Source of the DNA: Chthonomonas sp. UBA1950
GTDB lineage: Bacteria > Armatimonadota > Fimbriimonadia > Fimbriimonadales > Fimbriimonadaceae
Length of the DNA: 64,000 nucleotides
Assembly: GCA_002336105.1 (NCBI GenBank)
Contig: DDEQ01000046.1
Coordinates: 41,970-105,969 of the forward strand
Direction of reading: 5' to 3'
Positions 51,592 through 60,349 of the stretch are shown here, one piece after another (position 1 is the first letter of the stretch; every line of letters starts with the position of its first letter). The position numbers and the translations under genes are program-made. The notes under the pieces were generated by a model. It worked only from the letters and a program-made list of their open reading frames with translations. It had not been told where the DNA came from and did no database searches.

Positions 51592-52800
51592 TCAGTTTCG
51601 GACGACCTTTACCTCACCATTCGCGATGTTTCCCTCGATAACAGACTTTTGCACTTCGCCACCGAGCTTAATGTGAGCCCCGTCTTGTCGAAACTCGCAA
51701 CCACGAACAAGCAACTTTCCCGAACGTGCATCGATCGCTGGATGATCAGATTTCCATTGAACGAAGGTGCAATCAGAGAAACCGACGGTTCCGTTCCCTT
51801 CTAGAATGGCGACTTGATTACAAGGCCCCCAGAAGGCGCAGTTTGAGAACCTAACCGAACCCTTGTTCCCGCTGGTGACCTTCACCATGGTCGGGTCTGG
51901 ACCATGAAACGACACGAACTCCCCGTTAGTAATCAATAACCCAAACGGAGCGCTTGCATCGACTTGGATCGCTGTGAAACAGTCGTCAGCACCGATCCCG
52001 AGAAAGTTTCCATTGCAATTCCCATTCTTGCTCTCGATAAACCTATAGCCAATGTTGTAGCCAAAGCAAAACGTGTTGAGAACGTATTCCCAGTCCGCCC
52101 TACCAAATACGAAAGCCTCTCCGTGCTCCTGCTGCCAAGCAAACAGCTTCTTCTCCATGCTCCACCACGGGTTGAAATGAACGTTCTCGATGCGGCCAAT
52201 GTCGTAAATCGCGTCGGTAAGGATTCCACGTCGAAGAGGTTGACCCTGAACATTTCGAATGAGATGCCGCTCATTTTGAGTCGCATCGATTCCGTTATAT
52301 GGGTTCAAAAGCTCCACATCAACGACTGCCGGGTTCTTACCTCGCATCGCGATTGCATATGGGTAGGGTTGAGGAATGTCATCCCGTTTCTGATCTGGAT
52401 AGAAAATAACGACTCCTTTGAGGGTGCTATTCGTATTCAAAGTGAGAAACGCTCCGTCTTCTTTGCCTTCTCCGAACTTGACGAGGAATGTTGTTCCATC
52501 GTCGGTCGGTTTCGGCAACCCGACATCACGTAAACCATTGTGTGCCGGAACCGAGGTCCATGAACCTCGAATTGTCACTGAACTCGGCACAGAAATCGGA
52601 GATCTAAAAACGTAGTTCCCTGGAGGAACGTACACGGTCAACCCCTTTCTCTCGGCTGCCTCTTTCATCGCGGCAGAAAAAGCTGCCGAATCATCCTTGA
52701 TCCCATCGCCCTTTGCCCCAAACGCCTTCACATTGAGTTCCTGAGCATGAATCAAAGATGTGAATCCGAGTATTAGCAACGCTGCTGAAAGAACCTTCAT
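51592..52800 (-). CDS. Secreted right-handed beta-helix (pectate-lyase-3 fold) protein
   Basis: 402 aa from ATG 52800 with GGGGTG upstream; a start at 52818 adds six residues before the signal peptide (KVLSAALLILGFTSLIHA). The N-terminal block NVKAFGAKGDGIKDDSAAFS is the hallmark of pectate_lyase_3/GH28-like beta-helix proteins. The repeating coils continue to the end (VTIRGSWTS, TLKGVVIFYPD, GSVRFSNCAFWG, VGFSDCTFVQW). Likely binds or cuts a polysaccharide. Catalytic carboxylates cannot be named with confidence. Confidence 0.82.
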   Translation of the reverse strand: MKVLSAALLILGFTSLIHAQELNVKAFGAKGDGIKDDSAAFSAAMKEAAERKGLTVYVPPGNYVFRSPISVPSSVTIRGSWTSVPAHNGLRDVGLPKPTDDGTTFLVKFGEGKEDGAFLTLNTNSTLKGVVIFYPDQKRDDIPQPYPYAIAMRGKNPAVVDVELLNPYNGIDATQNERHLIRNVQGQPLRRGILTDAIYDIGRIENVHFNPWWSMEKKLFAWQQEHGEAFVFGRADWEYVLNTFCFGYNIGYRFIESKNGNCNGNFLGIGADDCFTAIQVDASAPFGLLITNGEFVSFHGPDPTMVKVTSGNKGSVRFSNCAFWGPCNQVAILEGNGTVGFSDCTFVQWKSDHPAIDARSGKLLVRGCEFRQDGAHIKLGGEVQKSVIEGNIANGEVKVVRN

Positions 52801-52928
52801 TTCACCCCAATATGCCACAGTCCCAATTACTGCGCAAGTAGTGTAGACAACACTGTTAGTAATAGTATAGTTTCAGGCGTTTACCTATAAATTTCACATA
52901 TTTTATCCAATAATTTTTCTACTTCGAT

Positions 52929-53159
52929 ATGGTTCCTCCTGCAACACACCCGTGCTTCCGAGCCTTATTGTTTGACGAAAAACAACTTACGCTTAGTTGT
53001 CTCGGCTTAAAGATTCTTGTTGGCCGTACACGACTCTCGATTAAGTCCGATTCCTCTTCATCTAACCTCGAAAGGCAAATCGGATCACTCCACGAATTTC
53101 TTGTAAAGAACGAGCAAATTGCTCGTGACGACATCCAGCGGATCATGGCGAGTTATTAA
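52929..53159 (+). CDS. Small hypothetical protein upstream of the FIST-like gene
   Basis: 76 aa ending exactly one base before the next ATG (stop 53157-53159, start 53160). The C-terminal half is helical and charged (NLERQIGSLHEFLVKNEQIA), the N-terminal half hydrophobic and Cys-containing. No Shine-Dalgarno. The tight junction with the next gene is the main reason to believe it is real. Confidence 0.45.
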   Translation: MVPPATHPCFRALLFDEKQLTLSCLGLKILVGRTRLSIKSDSSSSNLERQIGSLHEFLVKNEQIARDDIQRIMASY

Positions 53160-54149
53160 ATGTTAAACAACGTTCTCTGTACAATAGAGCAGGCAACTGA
53201 CCTCATCAACCAAGGCAACGCCCTTTTGTTTGCTGGTTCATATCAGTCGCTTCAGTTGCTCCCCCAAGGCACCTGGATCGGAGGAACGATCCCCTACTTC
53301 ATTAGCCAAGACGGTGGAACCTACAGCGATGATCGAGTGTTTGTCACAAGCTTGCCTGCTAACCAAGACCTCTGTACGGCTAAAGCTTATGATTGCAAGA
53401 ATATTTCAAACATCGTGACTGATGGCCCTCAAAACACTTTAACGGTCCTAATCGTCCCCGGATTCTCAGAAGTCCATCGAGTTTATGCAGAAGGGGCACC
53501 GTCGTTTCCCGACATGTATATGCGACCGATTGTGGGTTGGATTTCTGGCGTTGCTGTTGAGAAAATTGGGAAGGACAAACCTCACGTGTTTCTCGGGACG
53601 ACTGGCGAATGCTTCTCAGATGTCGCGGTGGCCATGCACGTTCCTTTCGAGGATCACAAGTTGCCAAAAATAGATATTATTAACCTTTTTAAGCAGGGCG
53701 AAGGGCCAAAGATTACGTTCTCGTCGACAGGCTTCGAGGCGTCAAATTGCTCAATCAACGGGCATGAAACAAACTTAGCCAACTATATCTTAGATAATGA
53801 TCTCGATATTCGTCTTCCGCTCGTTACAGATCTTGGAGGCGCGATGATCAATACGAGCATCGCAAGCACCGATGCCGAGTCTGGCGTAGTAAAATTCTAT
53901 GCCCCGGTTTTCCCCGGAATTGAGTATCGCTTCGCCGACTCCGTCGGTGACTACGCCACAACGTTTAAAGACTACATGCCGTCCGAAGCGAAGCCAATCT
54001 TCTCGTGTAACTGTATTCTTAACTACCTTTACGGAAACCTTGAAGGTAAACAGACTGGTCAAGCGAGAGGCCCAGTTACGTTTGGTGAGATTGCGTATCA
54101 GCTTCTCAACCAAACGATGGTCTATGTCGAGCTAGATCAAGCGGCATGA
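53160..54149 (+). CDS. FIST-like sensory protein (tentative)
   Basis: 329 aa, cytoplasmic. GTWIGGTIPYFISQDGG near residue 38 and a C-terminal PIFSCNCILNYLYG, followed by a Gly-rich GPVTFGEIAYQLLNQ, resemble the FIST_N/FIST_C pattern of ligand-sensing proteins (the second with its Cys). FIST domains bind small ligands such as amino acids and pass signals to partner enzymes. Match is by general pattern only, so the call is tentative. Adjacent to a 76-aa partner gene and followed by a strong hairpin. Confidence 0.4.
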   Translation: MLNNVLCTIEQATDLINQGNALLFAGSYQSLQLLPQGTWIGGTIPYFISQDGGTYSDDRVFVTSLPANQDLCTAKAYDCKNISNIVTDGPQNTLTVLIVPGFSEVHRVYAEGAPSFPDMYMRPIVGWISGVAVEKIGKDKPHVFLGTTGECFSDVAVAMHVPFEDHKLPKIDIINLFKQGEGPKITFSSTGFEASNCSINGHETNLANYILDNDLDIRLPLVTDLGGAMINTSIASTDAESGVVKFYAPVFPGIEYRFADSVGDYATTFKDYMPSEAKPIFSCNCILNYLYGNLEGKQTGQARGPVTFGEIAYQLLNQTMVYVELDQAA

Positions 54150-54169
54150 ACCCTCAGATCTAAGTAATA

Positions 54170-54216
54170 CGTATGCCTAGGAGACGAATATTCCCTTCCT
54201 AGGCATACGTTGTATT
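54170..54216 (+). terminator. Strong hairpin after the FIST-like gene
   Basis: Perfect 12-bp stem CGTATGCCTAGG (54170-54181) and CCTAGGCATACG (54198-54209), 16-nt loop, then TTGTATTT, a poor U-tract. Probably the transcript end. Confidence 0.7.
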
Positions 54217-54316
54217 TGGTTTACTGCCCTATCATGCTGATTCCTTTCATTTCTAATTTGAACCATCGACCTCACAAAGCACGTCGAAGAATAAGTCAAC
54301 TCCTTGTCAATTTGCC

Positions 54317-54345
54317 TTGACATGTGGCGAATACCATGGGAGAAT
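54317..54345 (+). promoter_or_regulatory. Sigma-70 type promoter of the stalk-domain gene
   Basis: TTGACA (54317-54322), 17-nt spacer, GAGAAT (54340-54345). The leader is about 50 nt and ends with GAGGA 8 nt before the ATG at 54400, so this gene is expressed through an ordinary leader, unlike many neighbours. Confidence 0.65.
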
Positions 54346-54399
54346 AGACTGGCCGCTGGGTTTTGGGCGGTTGCCTTTGGGTTTTGTTGAGGAAGCAAT

Positions 54400-55827
54400 A
54401 TGACCAGACTGTCTAAGAACATGCGACGAATGTTTGTCGCCGCCAGCCTAATAGCCGCCGCAAGCGTCCAGGCATTCTCTGTAGATCCGCAGATCATGAT
54501 TGATCGCGCTTTGAACAGCCCGACCCTTACCGTGCGCTATACAGGCGTGATGGCATCGCTCGTCGAACTACGTATCAATGGCGAGAGCCTCGGAACTCGA
54601 ACGCTTGATGCAACTCGAAATACTGGCGAAACGAACTTCAGCGTTACGTTGACTGATCTTAAAGACGGCGATAATGAAGTCGAAATTCGGCTTTATGACA
54701 GAACAGGAAAGCTCGTAGCCAAAGACAAGACCAATATTTCGACAGACCAATCGAATAATGGCCCGGTCTTCCTCTCTGCTCCGAAGGTCGGACAGACAGT
54801 TCAAGGTCCTTACGACATCAAGATTGGATTTGGTCAAAAGCTTTCAAACGTATATGTCAGCTTCTTCGTAGATGGCGACTTTAAGTCGATGTCAAACTTC
54901 CCTCCTTTCAGCTATCTCTGGGACACTACCCGCGAGACGAACGGTTGGCATGAGGTTGAGGCATGGGCAATTGATGACTCAAACACTACTCTGAAGACTA
55001 AGAAGGTCCGAGTATTCGTTAACAACCCTGGTGGTCGAACGGATCGCCCCGGAGTGGCTTCAAAGGAAGCCGCTACTCCATCAAAGAATCGAACTCGGAT
55101 CGTTGAACCGACCGCAAGTGATCGTGATGTTCGTGGTGCCACAACAAAGGCTTCCTCATCCACGGCAAACCGCGAAGCAAACGATCAGGTTCCAACCGTT
55201 TCAGTCGGTGAGCCCAAATCGAACAAAATCAGAGTAGCCCCAGCGAGCGAAGCTGGTCTGAAACCAGTCGAAAAAGCTAATGCGGTTGCGACCGGTCTTC
55301 GAAACATGACTCCGACGGGCACCCGAGTAGTCAGTCAGAACGTGACCGTCAAGACCACACGAGTCGCTACGATTCAACCCACGACTCAGATCGCTGGTTC
55401 GGTCTTAAATCAAATCACCGCCGCATCCACTCTCTTACCAATCACCCGGGGAACACGACTTCCAAATTTGGGAGCCTTTGCGGTCGTTCTCGATACGCAG
55501 TTCGTCAACTTTGACGTTCCAACTCGAGTTGACGGTGGGGTGCCAATGACTCCATTCCGCCACCTCATCGAGAAAGCAGGCGGTTTGGTCGATTGGAAGA
55601 ACCAAACCAAGACCGTTCATGCCCTCGCAGATGGTAAGGACATCACCCTGAAGATTGGTGATAAGAACGCTGTACTCAACAATAATAAGTTGAGCCTTGA
55701 GCTAGCGCCTTATATTGATCGCGGAAGAACCATTGTTCCTTTGAGTTTCATCCACGATGCTTTGAATGTCAATGTCGATTACGATAAAGAGACTGGGCAT
55801 GTGCTGATCACATCAGGCAAGAATTAG
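54400..55827 (+). CDS. Secreted protein with Ig-like and copper-amine-oxidase-N-like stalk domain
   Basis: 475 aa. Signal peptide (MFVAASLIAAASVQAFS). Two beta domains follow (RYTGVMASLVELRINGES; a second at VFLSAPKVGQTVQGPYDIKI with NGWHEVEAWAIDDSN, an Ig-like fold), a Thr/Ser/Pro-rich linker, then a Cu_amine_oxidN1-type domain (GGVPMTPFRHLIEKAGG, GRTIVPLSFIHDAL, VDYDKETGHVLIT). The last domain is common in Armatimonadota and Firmicutes surface proteins and does not itself bind copper as far as known. Role: surface or matrix scaffold. Confidence 0.82.
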   Translation: MTRLSKNMRRMFVAASLIAAASVQAFSVDPQIMIDRALNSPTLTVRYTGVMASLVELRINGESLGTRTLDATRNTGETNFSVTLTDLKDGDNEVEIRLYDRTGKLVAKDKTNISTDQSNNGPVFLSAPKVGQTVQGPYDIKIGFGQKLSNVYVSFFVDGDFKSMSNFPPFSYLWDTTRETNGWHEVEAWAIDDSNTTLKTKKVRVFVNNPGGRTDRPGVASKEAATPSKNRTRIVEPTASDRDVRGATTKASSSTANREANDQVPTVSVGEPKSNKIRVAPASEAGLKPVEKANAVATGLRNMTPTGTRVVSQNVTVKTTRVATIQPTTQIAGSVLNQITAASTLLPITRGTRLPNLGAFAVVLDTQFVNFDVPTRVDGGVPMTPFRHLIEKAGGLVDWKNQTKTVHALADGKDITLKIGDKNAVLNNNKLSLELAPYIDRGRTIVPLSFIHDALNVNVDYDKETGHVLITSGKN

Positions 55828-55847
55828 CGCAATTTCAAGCTAATTAC

Positions 55848-55883
55848 AGATGGGTCATTCGAGAGAGTGGCCCATCTTTTTTT
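55848..55883 (+). terminator. Intrinsic terminator
   Basis: AGATGGGTCA (55848-55857) and TGGCCCATCT (55868-55877), one G-T pair, 10-nt loop, seven Ts. Strong. Confidence 0.92.
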
Positions 55884-55968
55884 ACGTTAAATTCATCCTC
55901 TATATTGGTCTTTATGGTAAGGATACGGGTGCGGATAACCTATATCTACAGTGTTAGATCACCTATAA

Positions 55969-58110
55969 ATGTCCACATTTCAGTCCTTCAACACAAAGCT
56001 TAGGCTTTGGGTGCTATTAAGCATTAGCTTTGCCACGCTAGGCATTGCGGCGTTGTTGGCTGGTTCATCGATCTACAACATTCAAAACTCTACGCAGCAA
56101 CAGAAGTCACAAATCGTAAATGTACAACTGTTGGCTCACCTGCTAGCGCAAGCTGAAACTGAATCAAGTCCTCGCTCGATACGCGAGGCACTTGAAATGT
56201 TCCGGGTCAGTCAAGATAACACCGAAGCAATCGCCTATTTCAAAGTCATAGGTGCTCAAACAACTGCGACAAGTGTTTCTGGGCCTTTCAAGGAGTCCCA
56301 GATTGACGGAGCGCTCGTTGACCGCGCCGTAAGCTCCGCCGTTGTCCAGTCTGACCCTAGCCTGAATCAGAGGTTTACCGTCGCAGCACCATTATCGGGC
56401 ATCAATGGCAAAGTCTATGGCGTTTTGCTCGTCCGCTACTATTCAGCGGGACTCGGAGTTCTGCCCGCACGACATGATATCCTCTTTATCTTGTCGGCGG
56501 TGATGATCGGTATGTCCGGTTTATTCGGGTACTTCATAGTCAACCATAGCTACCCAAGAGAAGTCTTTCGCGACTTAAAGTACAACAAAGAACTGCGCCT
56601 GACGCCGATGTTGTCTCGTGTCTTGGAGATCATGTTTGTAGCAATAGTTGGCTGCGTCCTCGTCTACTCGGGGTTTAACCAAGCAGGCCAACGAGAATCT
56701 GAGAAGAGCCTAGCATTATCGAACGACTACACAGACAGCCTGGCCGCCTTTCGAATGCGACTTCAAGCTGCCCTTGTAAACCCTGCAGGTGCTCAGGCGG
56801 ATCTTTCGTTGGAAGCAAAATCACTATCTCTTCCTTGGCCCAAGTCTGGATACGGCTCTCCAGAAGATCTCTACTATTTACTAGAACGCGTCGACGACCG
56901 GCTGAGAAAGCTGTCAGCGAGTAGGCGGAGTCTGACAGAAGACTTATCGAATCGAAGTGGTAAATCTCAAATCGCCTTGCTACTTACGTCAATACTATGC
57001 GGCGGCGCTTTGGTAGCTCTGCGAATGGTCGCGAATCGTGAGAGTGAATTCAGACAGGCCCAGCAGGTTGGACTAAAGCATCTTTCGGCTTATCAACAGG
57101 TTTCGACGAATTTGCCTATCGGCTTTTTCACTTTCTCAGGTGAAGACTTCATTGAATGGAATGAAGCTTGGGAGAAGCAGAAACACAGGCGAGAGAACGA
57201 GACCGCCTACGAGGCATTTATGCGCTCGCTGCATCCTGACGACGTGCAATCGACATTTGATTCGCTCGCTTTGGCATGCTTTGAACAAGAGCCGTTTTCA
57301 TTCACTTACCGTTTGCTTAGGTCCGATGGAAAAGTTCGATATTTCGAGTCACGAGGAGTTCCAGTTCACGACGAAGCAGGTTACTTTGATCACCTGCTTG
57401 GCTTCACGATTGATATTACAGAAAGGATGCTGGCGCAGCAGCGCATCGAAGAAAAATCACATGAAGTCCAAGCAGCCAACGCCAGGTTACAGATGGCGCT
57501 GCTGGACATCGAGGCGAACTTCTCTGCCATGGTTGACTCACTCGTTAAAGTCGTAGAAGCCAAGGATCCGTATACTGCCGGACACTCTAATCGAGTGATG
57601 GCGTATTCGGTGCGCATTGGCGAGGCTATGGGATTAGGACCTGTCGATCTAAGAACATTGCAGATGGGAGCCGCAATTCATGATATTGGCAAAATAGGAA
57701 TTCCAGATGCTGTTCTAACAAAACCATCTCGCTTAACAAACGAAGAATTCGATCTGATTAAGTCTCACCCTGTCATCGGCGCAAAGATGGTGCAAGATAT
57801 CCCAAGTTTGCGGGCCTGCATACCGATTATTAAACACCATCACGAACGTATGGATGGCTCGGGATACCCCGACGGGCTCGTAGGAAATGAGATCCCAATG
57901 CTCGTTCAGATCTGTGCCGTTGCCGACTGCTTTGACGCTATGACGTCCACACGTGCTTATCGAGAAGGCATGCCTTCTGATAAGGCACTGGTAGAGATAC
58001 GTAAATCATCACTTGCTGGTCAGTTAAACCCTGAGATCGTGTCAGTTCTTGCCGAAATAATAAAGAGAGACGGAGTTCTATGGCGAAATACGCTGGAAGA
58101 CGCCGCTTGA
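55969..58110 (+). CDS. Membrane PAS-HD-GYP cyclic-di-GMP phosphodiesterase
   Basis: 713 aa. Four membrane helices: near 15-37 (ISFATLGIAALLAGSSIY), ~165 (ILFILSAVMIGMSGLFGYFIV), ~220 (MFVAIVGCVLVYSGF) and ~335 (IALLLTSILCGGALVAL), with two extracytoplasmic sensory parts. PAS domain 370-485 (VSTNLPIGFFTFSGEDFIE). The C-terminal HD-GYP domain 520-700 has HDIGK at 571-575, HHHERMDGSGYP with G632-Y633-P634, and further metal ligands in HSNRVMAYS. The complete motifs indicate active hydrolysis of c-di-GMP to GMP. Overlaps the PilZ gene by 31 nt. Confidence 0.94.
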   Translation: MSTFQSFNTKLRLWVLLSISFATLGIAALLAGSSIYNIQNSTQQQKSQIVNVQLLAHLLAQAETESSPRSIREALEMFRVSQDNTEAIAYFKVIGAQTTATSVSGPFKESQIDGALVDRAVSSAVVQSDPSLNQRFTVAAPLSGINGKVYGVLLVRYYSAGLGVLPARHDILFILSAVMIGMSGLFGYFIVNHSYPREVFRDLKYNKELRLTPMLSRVLEIMFVAIVGCVLVYSGFNQAGQRESEKSLALSNDYTDSLAAFRMRLQAALVNPAGAQADLSLEAKSLSLPWPKSGYGSPEDLYYLLERVDDRLRKLSASRRSLTEDLSNRSGKSQIALLLTSILCGGALVALRMVANRESEFRQAQQVGLKHLSAYQQVSTNLPIGFFTFSGEDFIEWNEAWEKQKHRRENETAYEAFMRSLHPDDVQSTFDSLALACFEQEPFSFTYRLLRSDGKVRYFESRGVPVHDEAGYFDHLLGFTIDITERMLAQQRIEEKSHEVQAANARLQMALLDIEANFSAMVDSLVKVVEAKDPYTAGHSNRVMAYSVRIGEAMGLGPVDLRTLQMGAAIHDIGKIGIPDAVLTKPSRLTNEEFDLIKSHPVIGAKMVQDIPSLRACIPIIKHHHERMDGSGYPDGLVGNEIPMLVQICAVADCFDAMTSTRAYREGMPSDKALVEIRKSSLAGQLNPEIVSVLAEIIKRDGVLWRNTLEDAA

Positions 58111-58496
58111 TCTTAAGGAGCCCATTCTTGAGCCGTACGTTTAATACCGATAAGAGACGCTACCTGCGGTATGAAGTTTTAGATTACGCAATTATTCAGT
58201 CGCTAGACTCATTCGACACTTGGCAATCCGTCATCGTCGATATCGGTCTTGGAGGACTGCAGGTTAGGACAAGACAGCCTTTGCCTGTCGGCACAATCTG
58301 CAAACTTCAGGTCGGGCAGACTGATGAGGCGACTCTCAACTTAAGGGGCGAAGTCAGGCACTGCAAACCCGTGGATAACTCGGATCTATTTGCCACCGGT
58401 GTTCGGTTTATGCCGGATACGCACGAAGAGCGAATGGCCATTGCTGAGTTTGTACACGGCGTGTTTCAGCGTCAATGCGATTTGCTAACACTCTGA
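58080..58496 (+). CDS. PilZ-domain c-di-GMP effector
   Basis: 138 aa with a PilZ domain from ~25: Arg motif DKRRYLRYEV and the Asp/Asn-x-Ser-x-x-Gly region as DIGLGGLQVR (Ser replaced by Gly), beta barrel continuing to ATGVRFM. ACGGAG before the ATG and the 31-nt overlap with the phosphodiesterase gene indicate coupled expression, so effector and hydrolase are made together. It probably reads out the local c-di-GMP level. The missing Ser slightly lowers certainty of binding. Confidence 0.85.
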   Translation: MAKYAGRRRLILRSPFLSRTFNTDKRRYLRYEVLDYAIIQSLDSFDTWQSVIVDIGLGGLQVRTRQPLPVGTICKLQVGQTDEATLNLRGEVRHCKPVDNSDLFATGVRFMPDTHEERMAIAEFVHGVFQRQCDLLTL

Positions 58497-59374
58497 ATCC
58501 CCCTCTCTAGCAAAAGCTCAAGCACCGAGGAGACTAAGTCCCTCGGTGCTTCTGTTAGCGGCAGGCGACAGGCTGGAGTATTGATTAGTCCTAGCTCAAA
58601 CATAACAGCCTTCGTTAACATCGGTTGATGCCCGGAACGAAGAAGCGCAAGCGCCGACGAAATCCACTCATGCTTTGTCCTTGCCGATTCCTCGTTGGAC
58701 TTCCAAGCAGAGACGATTTCACTCAACCATTCGCAACAGATATTTGCGGCACCGCTGATCGTGCCTGTCCAATTCAGCTGTAACGAGCGCGGTAGAAGGG
58801 TCTCGTTTCCATTGAACAAAGCCCCACCATGGGAGAAATACGAATATTGAGGGATATTCGTGGAGTCACCGCTGCTGTCTTTTAGTCCAACGATGCCATC
58901 AATTTGAAACAGGCTAGACATGAGAAACGGATCGATGGTTACGCCGGTTCTTTGCGGATAGTTGTACACAAGAATCGGAAGATCGGTCCTACCGCAAAGA
59001 GTTCTGTACCAACTGATGATGCCCTCCCTTGTCGATTCCTTATAGAAACTTGGAGGCATCACCAGCGCAGCCGTCGCACCCGCTTTCTGACTCTGCGAAC
59101 ACAGCCAAACCGCTTCCTCGATTGACGACGTGGCTACCCCTATAATGACTTTCAGGTCGCCTGCAATCGAGACCGCTAGTTTGACCAGATCGCGTTTTTC
59201 GACAGAACTCAGCGATGGCCCTTCTCCTGTTGTGCCCGCCACAACCAGACCTGTTGCATTTTTGCTCCTAAGATGGCTCGCAAGTCGAACAAAGCTTGGT
59301 TGATCGATCTGCCCATCGACATGCATCGGCGTTACCATCGCTGGATACACCCCGACAGGCAGAAGTTCGCTCAC
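58472..59374 (-). CDS. DapA-family (dihydrodipicolinate synthase/NAL) Schiff-base aldolase
   Basis: 300 aa TIM barrel. Markers: GTTGEGPSLSSVEK, LVYNYPQRTG and the Schiff-base Lys in GLKDSSGD. Active in either DHDPS, N-acetylneuraminate lyase or other aldolase reactions; the Tyr in YNYPQRTG fits either. No dapB/dapD adjoins it, so lysine synthesis is not implied. The upstream partner gene, of unknown family, overlaps by 4 nt, so the two work together. The end overlaps the convergent PilZ gene by 25 nt. Confidence 0.85.
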   Translation of the reverse strand: MSELLPVGVYPAMVTPMHVDGQIDQPSFVRLASHLRSKNATGLVVAGTTGEGPSLSSVEKRDLVKLAVSIAGDLKVIIGVATSSIEEAVWLCSQSQKAGATAALVMPPSFYKESTREGIISWYRTLCGRTDLPILVYNYPQRTGVTIDPFLMSSLFQIDGIVGLKDSSGDSTNIPQYSYFSHGGALFNGNETLLPRSLQLNWTGTISGAANICCEWLSEIVSAWKSNEESARTKHEWISSALALLRSGHQPMLTKAVMFELGLINTPACRLPLTEAPRDLVSSVLELLLERGIQSVSKSH

Positions 59375-60219
59375 TTCTGGTTCCGCCAGAAACCTAACTT
59401 TTGAAGGTTGGTCATCAGGGCAACTGCTGATGAGGCACGGAAACCACGAATTGAAGCTCGACTGTCTTCAATTGAAGAGTGACCCACAGTAAGCGTTTTC
59501 CAACGAATCGTCGGTCCGTCAAAATTCAAGACTGAGGAATCCTTCTCTTTAAGGATTGCAACGAGTTCGTTCGGAGTGAGATCGTGAGCATCAGCTAACG
59601 CAGCACCACCCATAACGTTCAAAAAGCCTGCGCTCTGACCGTCGCTATACGGATTGGAAACTCCGGCCGTAACCGAGAAAACTAAATCGAGCGATAGGCA
59701 GGTGTGAATGAATTGGGCCAGTCCCTGCGCATCGGTGGCTCCAGCATCAACCGAGACGTAGAAATCCTCCTGCTCGGCGATGGCGCCTAGATTGTCCTCC
59801 AGATCGTCGTCTACATTCACGCGTAAGAACACTTCAACACTCGTAAATCCTTTGAGTGACTTCAGGGTTTGGTCGATTGCGTTCCCTTTGGGCAATGGCA
59901 ATTCATAGGCGACAATTTCTGCCAAATCTTCAGCCTCTTGCTGAAACTTGGTCATCAGGGCAGCTTCTTGTGACCTAGCCGCCTCCCAAGACGCTTGCTC
60001 AGCAGCCATCGAGCCCACGACACATATTTCGGGCGAAGTTCGCTTTAGAACAGGAGTCAGTCCAGGAAGGTCATCGGCAGAAACGACAAATCGATCAAGC
60101 ATCCAACCAGTCGAGCTTTTCAGCTCCGACTGATACTGCTTGAACCCTTCAGAAATTGAGAGATGAGAAGGCAGAAAGTCAACTGCCGATGTTAAGAGAT
60201 CTCGGATTGAGGCGCTCAT
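59371..60219 (-). CDS. Hypothetical protein partnered with the DapA-family aldolase
   Basis: 282 aa, cytoplasmic, no membrane segment. The mix of strands and helices (TSVEVFLRVNVDDDLEDNLG, VSVDAGATDAQGLAQFIHTCL, FLNVMGGAALADAHDLTPNE) has a TIM-barrel feel but I recognise no family. Distinct blocks near the end: IRWKTLTVGHSSIEDSRASI and FRASSAVALMTNLQKLGF. Co-translated with the aldolase (4-nt overlap), so a shared pathway is likely. AGGA precedes the ATG. Confidence 0.6.
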   Translation of the reverse strand: MSASIRDLLTSAVDFLPSHLSISEGFKQYQSELKSSTGWMLDRFVVSADDLPGLTPVLKRTSPEICVVGSMAAEQASWEAARSQEAALMTKFQQEAEDLAEIVAYELPLPKGNAIDQTLKSLKGFTSVEVFLRVNVDDDLEDNLGAIAEQEDFYVSVDAGATDAQGLAQFIHTCLSLDLVFSVTAGVSNPYSDGQSAGFLNVMGGAALADAHDLTPNELVAILKEKDSSVLNFDGPTIRWKTLTVGHSSIEDSRASIRGFRASSAVALMTNLQKLGFWRNQK

Positions 60220-60349
60220 TCCTAAAGGATTATGGAACCTTTCTCCCTCTTTAGATAATGCTCAACATGCCTATTTTCTTGCAATGATCGGTGGCTTTAT
60301 CGTTTAGCGCAAACGAGTTGAGTTCTTCTTCGTCATAATACATGTTCTG

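Noticed and set aside
57140..57556. 138-codon frame inside the HD-GYP gene
   Set aside because: Fully covered by the PAS and HD-GYP coding sequence in another frame; no independent signals.
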